From Aptenodytes patagonicus (taxonomy: Eukaryota; Chordata; Aves; Sphenisciformes; Spheniscidae), in contig NC_134952.1 in assembly GCF_965638725.1 (NCBI RefSeq), positions 66,865,424 through 66,929,423 on the forward strand: a stretch of 64,000 nt of DNA. The letters run 5' to 3'. The translations under genes were made by a program, and so were the position numbers. Shown here piece by piece: positions 11,401 to 24,100 of this stretch. Below the pieces are notes generated by a model. The model did no database searches. It was not told where the DNA came from and worked only from the letters and a program-made list of their open reading frames with translations. Each line of letters opens with the position of its first letter. The first letter of the stretch is position 1.

Positions 11401-12511
11401 CTTTTTAAATTTATTAATGTTACTTAGTAGAATAAGTTGTACTGTTGATGAAAAAGGGCCTTTACTACTTAATAACAAAGATGCTTTTTAAGACAGATGG
11501 GAGAAGGCAATCTGAGAGAGAGTTGGACTGGGAGAGATGATGTGCAAGAGGGGGAAGCTGTGCAGCTCCGCAACTGCTGCGTGCACGTGACAACAAGTCC
11601 TCTTCAGAGGAGAGCTTTGCTCACTTTCAGTTCAATGGCAGTCTCGTTTCTCCCCTCCATGTGCATGTGATGCCTCTTGTATATGACTGGATTTCTTCTG
11701 TGTGATTTCATCCACCCAGCACCCAACATGCTCACCCCAATAGCCTCTCATGGTAGCTCCCTATGTGTTTAACCTCCAGTTTTCTGAAGTACCTTCTGAC
11801 TTACCTTGGCGTAAATAGCACTGAGCAGCTCAAACTCTTGAAGGCAACTTTTTGGTCCCCCGCAGCATTGCCCCCGATTTCTTGAACAAGGTCTGAAGAC
11901 AGCAGATACAACAGTCGCCACCTTTGCACCCGTTCCATGGCAGATGGCTTCCTTGTACGGCTGTCCCAAGATCTCAGAGGACCCCTGACAGCACAGCAGC
12001 TCACGACTGGGCTGAGAGACACAGGAAGGAGTAAGAGGACACTCTCCCCATCCTACCCAGTGTACGAGAAAAAACAGGTGACTGGTCCCTGGGTTGCGCT
12101 GGCAGCAGGCCAGCTGTGGGGAGCACCCTCACCAGATGAAGACCCAACAAGGGATGAACCTGCAGGTGCCAGAGCCCTGCTTGGGGTTGAGCAACTGGGT
12201 CTTTATCACCTGTCACCTGGGAGAGGAGGTACGCACTGCGACACCAGACCGTCAGCCTCTCCTTTACCCCGCTGAGAGCAACCTCAGCCCCATCCGCTTC
12301 ACAGACAACCTGCGCTTACACAGCCTTGGCTTTCTGCCCTCGGTCTTCACCCCAAGCAGGAACGAGACAGGAGACCTCCCAGCCCCTCCATCTGAAAGAT
12401 ATGGTCAGTGCGACACCCTTTCCAGTGACCTGTCAAATCTTCCATTTAGTGCATTACTGCATCCACTGTGTGGTGTCATTGTCGGAGATGGAGTGAGACT
12501 GCACTTCACTC

Positions 12512-13193
12512 TGTAAGAGAGAAGCAACAATACACTTTATTGATAGAAAACAGTGAGTTAACAAAGTTCAATGGTAAATGTGACAGTGGTTTAACAAGAT
12601 TCGATGGCAAGGTACGCTTAGATTATTTACTGCATAGAGGACAGGGTCAGACAAAACTGTCAGGGAGACCCTCTCGTTGAGTCATGAGGTTCAGAAAGGA
12701 CCCCCTTGCTTTCTAAACTCCTTCTCAGAGAGGAGTCTAGGTGCGGCTGGATCCAATCCTAGTCCCAGACTTAGTCAACAGTTTATGTCTAAAGGATTAT
12801 ATATGCACAATTAATCCTTTATATCACTTAGCTAAGATTTCAAAGTTTAGCATGCTTAGCATCCGCTTACTGAGGATCTGTTGCGGCAAGGAATCTCTCA
12901 ACCTCGAGGAGTAACCTTGAGAGGCGTCCCTACTCAAGGGGAGATTCCGCTGTGCAGCCTGCTGCCGTGCAGGAGAGCTCAACGGGTCCTGGGCTGTCCA
13001 CTATTTATAGAGTAACATGATTGACTTACAGTCGTACTTGTGTACCAGCAAGACGTTTGGGGCACTGGTCCAGACAGCCCTTGGCTACTGTGTTGCCATC
13101 CGTCCCCAAAGTCCAGCATAAGCTGGATGCAGCCATCACGACCTCCGCTGATGGTCACTGCTTACGTGGGGAGGGGGCAAGCACGCCGCCACA
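12512..13193 (-). mobile_element. LTR-like fossil of an endogenous retrovirus
   Basis: On the minus strand the stretch starts TGTGGCGGCG and ends TCTCTCTTACA. It has a CTATAAATAG box at 13001-13010 and an AATAAA at 12536-12541, 25-30 bases before the proposed end. This arrangement fits a solo LTR. I found no flanking direct repeat, and the borders are uncertain by tens of bases. No internal viral genes are adjacent. Confidence 0.45.
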
Positions 13194-16100
13194 GTCATGC
13201 ACGCAGAAGTGGAGGGGAAAAAAAAAGCATCATGCCAACACTAAGCAAATAAATTCTTTAAGGTCCCTTCCAACCAGTGCTTAAATAAAGCACAACAGTA
13301 ATGCAGGTATTGCCAAAAAAAACCCATTATGGTGTACATAAAATCTGTGCTTTCCTTCATTTTTCTCTCAAGTACTTTTATTTCCATTTATCTATATCCT
13401 GAAAAAGTGGTTAATAGCATGACAGCATTTGGGGGAAAATAAGCTCTGATGAAGCTTGAAAATCTGTTTTACAAATATTTGGCCATGCTACAGCATGACA
13501 GCCAACACAAAATGCACACAGGTCTTTCTATTAGGCAGCCACCTAATGCTGTTGAAGTTTCTCCACAAAACGGTCCCCTCAGGCTATGCATGTACTCTTG
13601 CCTGCAGGGTTAACTTGGAGATAAAATTATTTCCCTTCAATATACTTTTCATTCAGAGATGATCAATACTTTGATGCCAGTCCAGGAAAAAAACCAAGGT
13701 GCTGTGGAATGGGCGTGCAGTTGCTTTCCCTCCCCGCCTTCACAGCTTGTTACAGGCTTGGTTCTGCTTTTTATGCAGTTGAAGCAACATATTTTATATC
13801 AGATATTTCTCCTCATTACTCTACCTGTCATAGCCAAGAAGCTCTGCAATTTGGAGGAATTGTGTTCTGCTGGTGTAAACATTCGGGGGTGGGTTTTGTC
13901 TTTTTTTTTTTTTCATTAGGGCAGAGACTTCCGCTCACTCTTCCAGAAATCAAAGCTGTATTTTTAAAAGTTTTGAACTTGGCATTTGAACACTGTTTTT
14001 TGTTGTTGGTTTTGTTTTGGTTTTTTTTAATTGTATTAGACCTCTTCCTGCTTAGCTCAGACAAAACCACGTGTGTACAACTGCCTGGCTGGGGGTAGGA
14101 GGGTGGTGGTTTTTAAATACCACCATCCAGGAAGTAAAGTGCTGTAAAACCGATGAGGATTTTTACAATTTCCTTTGTAATTCTGGTACTGTATCTAGCA
14201 CACACTGTGTTAAAATTTGCTGTGGCCTTTTGCCTCGGTCACAAACTACAGGGAGGCATTGCAGGAAACTTGCTTCTCCAGTATGCCAGGAGCCTTCAGC
14301 TAGTACCGAAACTTCACATTATCCATGACCGGTCAACATCCACATTTTTTCTTGTCAGCTTTGTTTTGAAGCTTAAATGGATCTTCTCTCCTGGTATTTG
14401 CACTGTGATGTGTTTAGAAACAAATTAATGGCCCTTTCCCTGCTTTCACCAAAAGGAAAAAACAAAGAAGTGCCCACAAAATACATTCTCCCACTTCTGT
14501 TTACCACACCAGTCCTCATCACAACGGTTGTGCTTTCAGTGTCTTCCTTGAATACTGGCTAACCACAACGCCGTGCTGGCACAGGTGACCTTAGTTTTCA
14601 GCCGGCTTTTTAGTGACTTCAGCCCACAGGATGCTCTGATCTTTCCACGCGCTGACCCACCTTTCTGACTTTGAGTCGAGCTCCCTTTGTGTTCCCACAT
14701 CATGCTACCAGTGGCTGGTGCTATGCCTGACCTCCTGACGGGGTGACCCCCTGCAGCTGGACTGCCTTCCAGCCACACTGGCTGTCCCATGCCCTCCGGC
14801 CCATGCTGTTTGCACACCACAGTTCCTGAGCTAGGTATGAGCAGCGCATACCTTCCTGAAATTAGAGGGAGGGAAAAATCTGATCCCCTTGCATTAACGA
14901 GACCATATTTACCAAGAAATACACGAATTGCAAAATCCAGGCACAATTCCCCTTGGATGACCCTATGGCCGAGTCCCTCCCCCTGGCAAAGGTGAGTGTG
15001 AAAGCTCCCATGTGCCACTGGCCCAAGCGGGCTTCTGAGTCAAAGATCCAGCCCCACTACAAAGGGCTGCCGATGCCTTGGCAACCCCTCCTCATATCCC
15101 CGCGGGAACTAGCACCCCTGCCTACGAACGGCTACTCCTGAACAAAGAGCTGGCGTTGCTTTGATACACCTTTCTACAAAGTACAATGGGAGCACACAAA
15201 GGAAAGCGTTTGTGTTGGTTAGAGTTTTCTGTTTTGCTGAGGAAGTGCCAGTGTTTCACATCTGCCTTTGCAAGGCACATTTGACCTTCCTGCTGCCTCC
15301 AAAAGCATTTGTTATCTCAATGTCCTGTGGAGGAACATTTTGAAAAGGAAGGGGAGGAGAAATGCAACATTTGACACTGGAGGAGAAACTTCTAGAGGAC
15401 ACTGTTTATTTGTGCAAAAGCACGCTAGCTAATAATGAAGCTGCTGCTTAGAGATAGGTGTATTTGAGAATTGTTTAACAGACTGTATCTAAATACAGCG
15501 GAGAGTGTCTTCGTGAAGATTTGGTATGGAATAGCTTGGGAATGGAAGGAGAAGAGAAGATATGCACATATACCTGCCAGCAGATACAAACAGGGCTTTA
15601 GCCAGGAAGTAGTTCAGCCTTTGTCTCTCTTGCACTTAAAAAGTTATTTCTTATTTCTGTGTATTAATCATAAAATGCTCATGCAAATAACACTCTTGGT
15701 ATTACAGCCTAGAACCTAAACCTTTCTTCATTTTTCAGGCAATGAACCTAAAATATAGCTATGGCTTATCTTTGTAAAATGCATTTTGAGATGAATTTGG
15801 AAAACCCCCACAGAAAACATGCAATGATTTTCAAGTTTAGGACACGAGGACTGTTTTGAAACTTGAATTTCTACTCTATTTAGCTACACCTTCTTCTTCC
15901 TCTCAGTACAAGACAGACACTTGCTTGTGACCAGTTGTCATCGGACAAAGGACACCAGTAGGTTCAAAGGAACTACAAAATGTGAGCTCTTCCCCAATCT
16001 AAGCTACTTAAAGACACTTTAATATGTTAAAAACGGATTAATAACTTTTGCCACAACCTCTCTAAGGTAATATTACAAGTATTAAGAAACTGATCCATAC

Positions 16101-17657
16101 AAATTACATCGTAAGACTTTTTTATTAGTAGTAAATGCCTTATAACCAAAGTTCAACACGAAGTTGGATGCATCCAATGCTCCCTCTACAAAATGCAACT
16201 TTGTCACAGAATTGTTCAGAAACTTATTATTCTTCATTTTTAAACTGCTTTTCTTCAACTAAATACTTCCTCCACCCCAAAATTATAAACCCTATTTAAG
16301 AACAATTTCTGTGTAAGGACCAAGGAGGCCCTAAAAGCAGTTACGCTTCCTAACATTTTCACGTATTTCTATCTTATATGCAGTCAGGCTGAAAAATCTG
16401 CTCTAATTTGCTCAAAATATATTTGACATCACTTGTTTAAATAGTAAAAGAAAAAACAAGTTTACAAGGTGTACATTAAAAACAGTAAGTGTTCAGAACC
16501 CACAGAAGTCTGTTCCAGCCCCAAATAGGATCTTCTGTGACCAAAGCCATTGACTCATTATACGCTTTCTCATTTCCCTGCAACAGGAACTTCTTCGCCT
16601 GTGCAGCATCATCGGTAATGCAAAACTACAGTTAGCAAACCCTGAACGCATGGCTCTGGACGGCAATGTCTCTCAGACATATCGGTTTAAATAACCTTAA
16701 AATATGATACCCATCCTCAGAGCTAGAGCAGTACGCAGCCGTATTTTTGGTGCGACTGCATGCACAGTTGTGCCCCACCACTCAAGGAGCAGAGCAGACA
16801 TCAGGAAAGGTTGTTGGAATACCATAACGAGTTTGGCAACTAAACGCTCTGCATCACTGAACCACAGCCCCACGTGCAGGCATCTGCAAGCCACCTGTGG
16901 AGAACAGCGCGCTTGCATTGCCTACCAGTATGTAAACCGAGACAAACTCCACCGTATCATTTTCCCAGAACAGGCGTGTCCATTGCTCCTTCCACAGAAA
17001 TTAATTCCAGAACGCGCCACACAAGCTCTTTAACACCATGAGTCAAAGAAAAGCGTAACTACCGTGCAAATCATGTAACTGAGAGAGCATAAACCCGTTG
17101 AAAACATGAATGGTTTGGAGCAGTGTAATTGTTATCCTGCAGTTGCTATTTTTATTGTTTATGGGCAGCCTCCTATAAACAAGTTCTTCCTGTAAGACTA
17201 GAAATAAAACCAGTAGGCATAAGTCAAAATGAATAGAATTAAAAAATAAAAATAAGAAAATGAGGATCACTTTGCATGATGAATTCGTAGCTCAGGGTCA
17301 ACCACCAGTCACGCACACTTGGCAATAGCTCAGGGCTGCTCTGTTTTTAAGTCAGTAGTCTGTGTTCAAATCATTCTTGATGAACGAGCTCAGCTCACTC
17401 TATGCAGGCAACTTTGCAGAAGCCTGTTCTTTTCACACGAAGAACCACTGCCAGCAATCTCAGCAAGAGCAAAAGGTGATTTAAAATACTTCTCTGTTGA
17501 CTTCTTATTCTGGACCTCACACACTCGCAGAGTCCTGGCTGCTTCTAGGCATCTCAGGATAAAAACTGTTATTGCAATTCTTTCACGCAACAAGCTCCAA
17601 CTCAAACTGAAAATTATTCAAGTAATAAATAAGAACACCAAACATGTCCAGCCAGAT

Positions 17658-17663
17658 TTTATT
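17658..17663 (-). terminator. COQ2: Candidate COQ2 poly(A) signal
   Basis: AATAAA on the minus strand 355 bases after the COQ2 stop, the first canonical hexamer downstream. Further candidates lie near 17150 and 16115, so a longer 3' UTR is possible. Confidence 0.4.
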
Positions 17664-18017
17664 TACATCCTGAAATTACTTTGCATTTTCCAATGTGCCG
17701 TCACTAAGAGACATCTGTTGCATGTAAAATCTTGGGCTCACAGTCTTGAGAGGTTGACAGAAGTTTGCTTGTACTACACAGGACCAGCAGAGCAGCTTCA
17801 CTTGTTGAAGCTTCTATGGAGGTTGAAGTCATTTAAGGATAATCTCAACTTACATTGTAGGATAATCTCATTTGCATGTTTTTAGAAACAAGAATGGTTT
17901 CACCAGCTTTTATAAATAAACAGTATAAAGCAGCTATAGTTATGTTAAATGTGTTTTCCTTCTTACAGTACTTACATTTTAGCTGGACTAAAATATCAGT
18001 ATTTATAGTAATTTCAA

Positions 18018-18173
18018 CTACTTGTTTTCTAAAGGCTCTTCTACATTTTTTGAGTCTTTTTGTTTCCACAGATTTCCAAGCACAATCCCTATGAAGAGCA
18101 GAACTCCTACGGTACGATTTGAAGCAAATTTCTTCCAACAGTCTTCAGGTTTGTCTATGTCCAAAGTGTAAAT
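18018..18173 (-). CDS. COQ2: COQ2 exon 7 (last)
   Basis: The acceptor CTTTTGCAG precedes 18173. Residues 302-352 begin [13 protein letters not shown] and include [12 protein letters not shown], the final membrane segment. The stop TAG is at 18018-18020. A partial copy of this exon lies at 19804-19835. Confidence 0.96.
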   Translation of the reverse strand: MYTLDIDKPEDCWKKFASNRTVGVLLFIGIVLGNLWKQKDSKNVEEPLENK

Positions 18174-21100
18174 CTGCAAAAGCACAGTATAACATTCTAG
18201 CATTATTATTCCACAGACTCATACACATTTGACACATCACAAAAAGACACAAAAAGGTCTGTAACTTCAAAAACTGAATCTCAAATTCTGAAGTCTACCC
18301 TTGCCTCCACAAGAAACAGGAATACTCTGCTTACAAAGGATTTTTAGCATAACTGGCATCTATGTTTACTTGACAGATTTATTCAACATACAGCAGAAAA
18401 GTCAAGGATCACATACGAACACGATTCCTGGACCCTCTCAATGAAGGACCGTATAAACAGCCTGGATACTGGTGTGTCTGGTTTGATATTTTAAAATGTA
18501 AAAATATCTGGGCATGTAAATAAGTCTTTTTGAGATTTTCCTTGGTAGGTAGCCACCTAATTGTTCAATGGGAACTTTAAATAAAAATACCCCCCCCCCC
18601 CCCCCCCAAACCTGCCTGCATCTTTAAATCTCTGCTGCAAGGTGTTGCTCCGTGTTTCAGTAGAGACAAGGCACTGGAGAGCCAGCAGTGAACCAAGCTA
18701 ACTGGAATGCACCGGAAGGTGCCCAGCCCTGCCTCGCCACACAGGGCTGGTTTAGTCCAGTCACTCTTAGCCATGTCCGTTCAACCCTCTTGCAAAGAAG
18801 AACCAGGACACCTGCAACAACAGCTAGAAGCAAGGCTTGCCCAGCTTGGCAACTGTCTGCTGTGAGTCACAACTAAGGATAATAAAAACTACACAGTGCA
18901 GCAAGAGCAAAGTTACTGAAAAACATTCCTGGAAACAAAAGTTGGTGCAAAAGTCTTTAGAAGGATGACAAGAGGAAATGTTAAGCAGAACAAGTGAAAG
19001 AATTAACAGAGAAGTACCCCCCAAAACCTCAAACCTTGCAATTCAGCCTCTGAAGAAGTCAAAACAGAAAGTATCCAACTAAAAGAAGTGAAACCTTCCC
19101 TGGGAAACCTGTTCCTCTGCTATTTGCGGTTGTACAGAGGCGACAGGGCTGGGTTCTGATCAAATAATCTGAAACGTTGTCCACAAGCTTCTAAAACGTG
19201 GTGTTATCAACACTCTTGAAAACCTCTCAGCCCCTCAAGCACAGGGGACTGAAAACACTGAAATGACAAATAAAACCCAAAAGCAGCCAAGCCATGAGAT
19301 ATACCATCAGAAATGCAAACCAAATAAAATATGTTATTTTTCTATCAGTGAACTTCTTGCGTGGGATAGAAATTTGACATCTTCATGACCCAAATTCCTC
19401 TGTCTCAGGCACAAATTCAATGAATTAAGGAAAATCTACCTGTGGCTTACTAAATGCGCCTTACTCAGCTTTCTAAACTCAGTTAGTTAAGCACACATTC
19501 AGAAATATTGAACAAGAAGATAAGCATGAGAATGTTTAGGCAGAACTAATATTAAAATAATCACTCAAAAAGAAGCTACTCTGTGGTACATAGAACAATG
19601 CTGCTTTTGTGACTTTGACAATCTACACAACCGTTGTGCGCTCTTCACCACTTACATTCAATAGGTCTGCATTCTCACTTATTTATAAGAACCCTCCCTG
19701 CAGGCAAGTAATTTCCATTTGTGCCAAAACTACAATGTAAGGCCTCTCTGATAATTCAAACTGTAAATGATTATGCAGCGGAACGTAGTATTCTTTCCCT
19801 CATAGATTTCCAAGCACAATTGCTATGAAAAGCAGTGGCTGACAAGTACCAGACTACATCACCACAAGAATTCTTTTACTCACAGGTATGTTTAATATCC
19901 ATCGCCTGCATCAGCTCCCCCCATTAAAGTGTAACCTAAGTCTAATGTGCTTTAAAAAGTTTCACGATAACCACAAACTTAACTTCTCAGACTGTTGACG
20001 GTTTTACTACTTGCAACGCACAAACCTCATTGCTATCACTCACCTATCAAGACCAGCAATTAATTTTCATATAGACTGACTTGTCACTACAAGACTGTGC
20101 AATGCATTTGTTGGGATTCAGAAAGAACAGGGTAACAAGATCCTATCTGCTTCCTTTACTGACAAAGCTAATTTCTTTCTTTCTGTTATTCATTAAAATT
20201 TATAAACTAATACAACTACAAGACTGAACTGGATTGTTCTCTGCTATAAAAAGAACTGTGAATTAGAACTGACAATTACCATAAAATTATAGTAGTAACA
20301 TCTGCTACAGGTGGTAGTGAACAAGCCATAGAAAATTTTGTTATACTGTCAGATCCCAGATGAAGCTCCAGACCACACTACAGAATAATTATTTAGATGT
20401 AGAATTAACCATCTCTGAGAGACAGAACATGCAACTTTCATTTTCATATAGCTACTGTACAGCATGTTATTAAAAAAAAAAAGCCTGCGTGTGTCCTTGA
20501 TGCTGTAGACCATATAATCTTTTAAAGTAAGTGAACGATCATAATATACATCAATTGCAGTCTCAGATCATATGTGCCAGACATAGCAAGAACTGTATCA
20601 GAACAGTAAAAACTGCACAATCTTGCAGGATATTGAGGTGGATCTAGCTGCAGCTGCTACTGGAAGCGAGAAGAAAACCGTTCCCTTGAGATCACAGCTT
20701 AACGCGAGGCAGTTCTTTTGGTTAGGAACATATTGAAAACCAATGCTCTACAGTCTGTGGACACTGGAAGTCTCTTCAAACAAAAGGTCTGCAAAAGGTA
20801 CTTAAGAGAAGCAAGCTTATTGTCAGAAGACTTCAGTTCTCTTTACAGGAATTGGGTTTTTTTAGGTAGTTGGCGAATTGATGGGGGTTGAAAAGCACTC
20901 TGATTTCTTATCAAGAACTTCCACATGGAAAAAGTATAAATAAATCCATCAAACCTGGTGCGCTAGGTGAGCCCCTGTGGCAGCCACCATTGAGTAATAC
21001 GGGAATGTCTGGTTACAATTCATTCCTGCCACACACAAACTCAGGAGCATTGCAAGGCTGAAGCCACTGAGCCACTGCTTCGTATCCTCCTTGAACTGTA

Positions 21101-24100
21101 ATGCTGTTGACTTCACACCGATAATGATGTCGTCCCTCTTATCCTAGAAGAAAGGATGAATTAGCAAAAAACCCACAATCCAACTGCCACTTCATAAGGA
21201 AAATAAAAAGGGGGGCCTTGCTTAAGTTTCCAACGCTTATTAGGAACCCAATTTAAGTGCATTTGTAGGTCCCTGCATTAAAATTTAAATTAGAAGGTTG
21301 GTCCTTAGAGCTGCTTTAGCAGCCAAGAGCTAATACCAACGTCAAAGTTATTTACACAATGCAAATGCACAAGCACACAAACTGCATTATACCTCCAGCT
21401 TTCTACCTGATATGTAAAACATTTACAAACAGCAATAAAGGTCCAAGGGCTGGGGTTTCTTTGGTGCTGTTTTAGCTCAGCTGAGGGTGAAGAACTGCAA
21501 CAGATTAGTACTGCTCTTTGACAACAAAGTTGTAAATTAAACACACAAACATACACAGCTATCTAAAATTTCCCACTGTTACTCTACCTGATGTGCGTAA
21601 ATGGTATCGTATACCAGCGTCCACATTACTCCAGCTAAGTACAAGGGCAAACACACAGACCACTCACATGACCCTTTGATGGCAGACCAGCCAAGAAGAG
21701 CTCCCCAATTAAATGTAAATCCTAAAAACATAAAGAGAGTAAAAAAAAGAAAAAAAGTTACAAGATTGCCAGGAGCAATCTAAATTACATGTATAGAATT
21801 AAGTATTTGTTCAAGTGCACAAAAAGCTGCTGATATGATATACAATACTGGCATCTCTATTTTTCTACCATTTATTTTCACTCAGGTAATAAACACAAGT
21901 AATTTGACATTAAGTACTCTGGACATACAAGGAGAAATATGTATATCCACACATTTTTCCCCAATTTAAATTTGACTTCACTAGCATAGGGAAACATTTG
22001 CACAGAACTATTCCAGTGTACCCAAACAACGGGTCTAAAGTTAAAACACAAACAACGGGTCTAAAGTTAAAACACTTAAATGTCAGTATAATAAAAGTTG
22101 TCAGTATAACCGACTGCAAAAGAGTGCACAGCAGCCAACTATGGTACTTCAAGGCCGAAAATGACAATTTTGGTTGAAAAAGCTGAAGGCAGCTGGAATG
22201 TGAAGGCCAAGATACAAAGATATGTTTTAGTAGCTGAACGTGAAATACAACCACCATCAGTTTCTGCACAGGAGTTATTTTAGAGGCTGAAGACTGAAAT
22301 GCAGGACAAATGCATGTTTAAGAAAGGTTTCGAGATAACCCCGAAACTAAAGCTGATTCTCAAATGACAAATATTTACTTTCTCCCTCCCTTTCTCCCTC
22401 CCCTCACCCTGTCAAAATAAGGAGCTGATTTTTAACAAAAAAAACCCAAACCCAAACATCAACTCTTATAGGTGTTATAAATTGTTTAAGAAGCTTCTGG
22501 CACAGCAGAACTTTGTCTATAAGGTATTTTTATTTTAATATAAAGTTATAAAAAAATGAGATCGCTGAAGTTCAATTACTAATTTGTAAAACACCCCAAA
22601 AACCACACCTGAAGAAAAAAATAGTAAAAATATTTCCAGCTCACCCAAAACTAACTGTGGCCAATATGTTATTCTCTTCATCAGAGGGTAGGTGATCACA
22701 AGAGACAAAGAGGCTGCTCCCAGAACGATACTGTAAAAATCATAGAATCATAGAATAGTTTGGGTTGGAAGGGACCTCTAAAGGTCATCTAGTCCAACCC
22801 CCCTGCTGTGGGCAGGGACATCTTCAACTAAATCAGATTGCTCAGAGCCCCGTCCAACCTGACCTTGAATGTTTCCAGGGATGGAAACTCTTGGTAAACG
22901 TACCAAGAGGTTTATTGTTTGCCAGTCCGAAGATCACAAGATATAGTGGAGCATTACAGGAGCTGTACATAGTACTGAACTAATTCTTTTACTTTCAAAT
23001 ACAATTCCATGACTAATAACCTCCTCCCTCTGCCCCCAACATCTTTTCTGCTGAAAATCTCTGTGCTTAACTCTGGACCTGGAATGAAATTTTAAAAAAC
23101 AAAAGATAACTTATACGTCACCTATAGTAATTCAGACACATAAGCACACAAAGTGCCAAGCTAAGCTGTCCCCCAAGAAAAATGAAGGAGTGAAAAGTGG
23201 AGATATCTCCAGCTGCCAGGGGCCTACTTGCTGTCCTCGCAACCTAAAAATGGAAAGAATAATGTTAATACGAAATCCAACATAACACATTCTAATGTAT
23301 CTTAAAACTAAAAGTCACGCCATTGGTATATAAGCGGAAAAATAAACAGAAACAGGTCACAGAATGTATGAGACGGGGTTCCTTCAACGATACAAACCTA
23401 GCATATCATCACGGACACGAGCTGTATTTCTAAGCAGCAGCGCTTATCATAGAAGCATGCAAGCTTTAAAAACTACAGCAGAAATAACGTGCCACTTGTG
23501 TGCAATGAGACTGATTAGAAACAGTGTAGACATCTTGTATATGAACTTTATTAGCTTAGGAAAAAAAAAAATCAGACTTAAAAAGTTGTGAGCTAACTAT
23601 CCCACTTTCGAGCAGCACTTCTGTGCTTACATGCTTTAAAGTGATTGCCATGTAAAATATTGTAAAGATGCAGGGCTTCTCTAGCACACATAACCATTGT
23701 TAATAACAGTGAAAGGACAATTACTTTAATCCTAGTCGGGATACAATGGAGTTTAGAAACTCTGTCTGGAACAAGAAATCATACAAGGCAAACTGAAGGA
23801 AGAAACAACTATCAGAAAAAAGTTAAACTGAAATGTATGGTGAGTTACTTGCCAAAGGTGACCATTGCCAAAAAAAAAAAACAAACCCAGACAAAAGTTT
23901 TGCATGTTGATGAAAGTGGTGTAAAGTCTATTCGAAGAGGTTCATAAGCCAACTTTTTACAGAATACTATGTATGTATAAAGTGTTCTGCATATGCTTTA
24001 ATAACGTGAATTTAAATGAACTCTTAGTTTGTTCTCCTCCCCCAATCAGGTTATGTTAAATGTCAAATACCACTTTTGCAGTTTGAACATGCACTTAACA

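Larger units (their letters stand above)
6951..17650. other. Intergenic stretch between PLAC8 and COQ2
   Basis: About 10.7 kb in which I see no coding exon of a known family. Contents: a 13-base G run (8431-8443), an LTR-like fossil near 12512-13193, AT-rich stretches and scattered short open frames without recognisable domains. The part from about 16 to 17.6 kb could be extended COQ2 3' UTR. Confidence 0.55.
18174..20954 (-). other. COQ2 intron 6
   Basis: About 2.8 kb. Holds an 18-base C run (18590-18607) and a 32-bp imperfect copy of part of exon 7 (19804-19835). Nothing else recognisable. Confidence 0.8.

Noticed and set aside
13255-13285. Short match to the CR1 3' end (AGGTCCCTTCCAACC)
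   Set aside because: About 15 bases only, with no tail repeat next to it; too little to call an element.
17319-17885. 188-codon open frame on the plus strand beside the COQ2 3' end
   Set aside because: No start context, splice structure or domain I recognise. It overlaps the likely COQ2 3' UTR in antisense, and its composition looks like translated AT-rich UTR.
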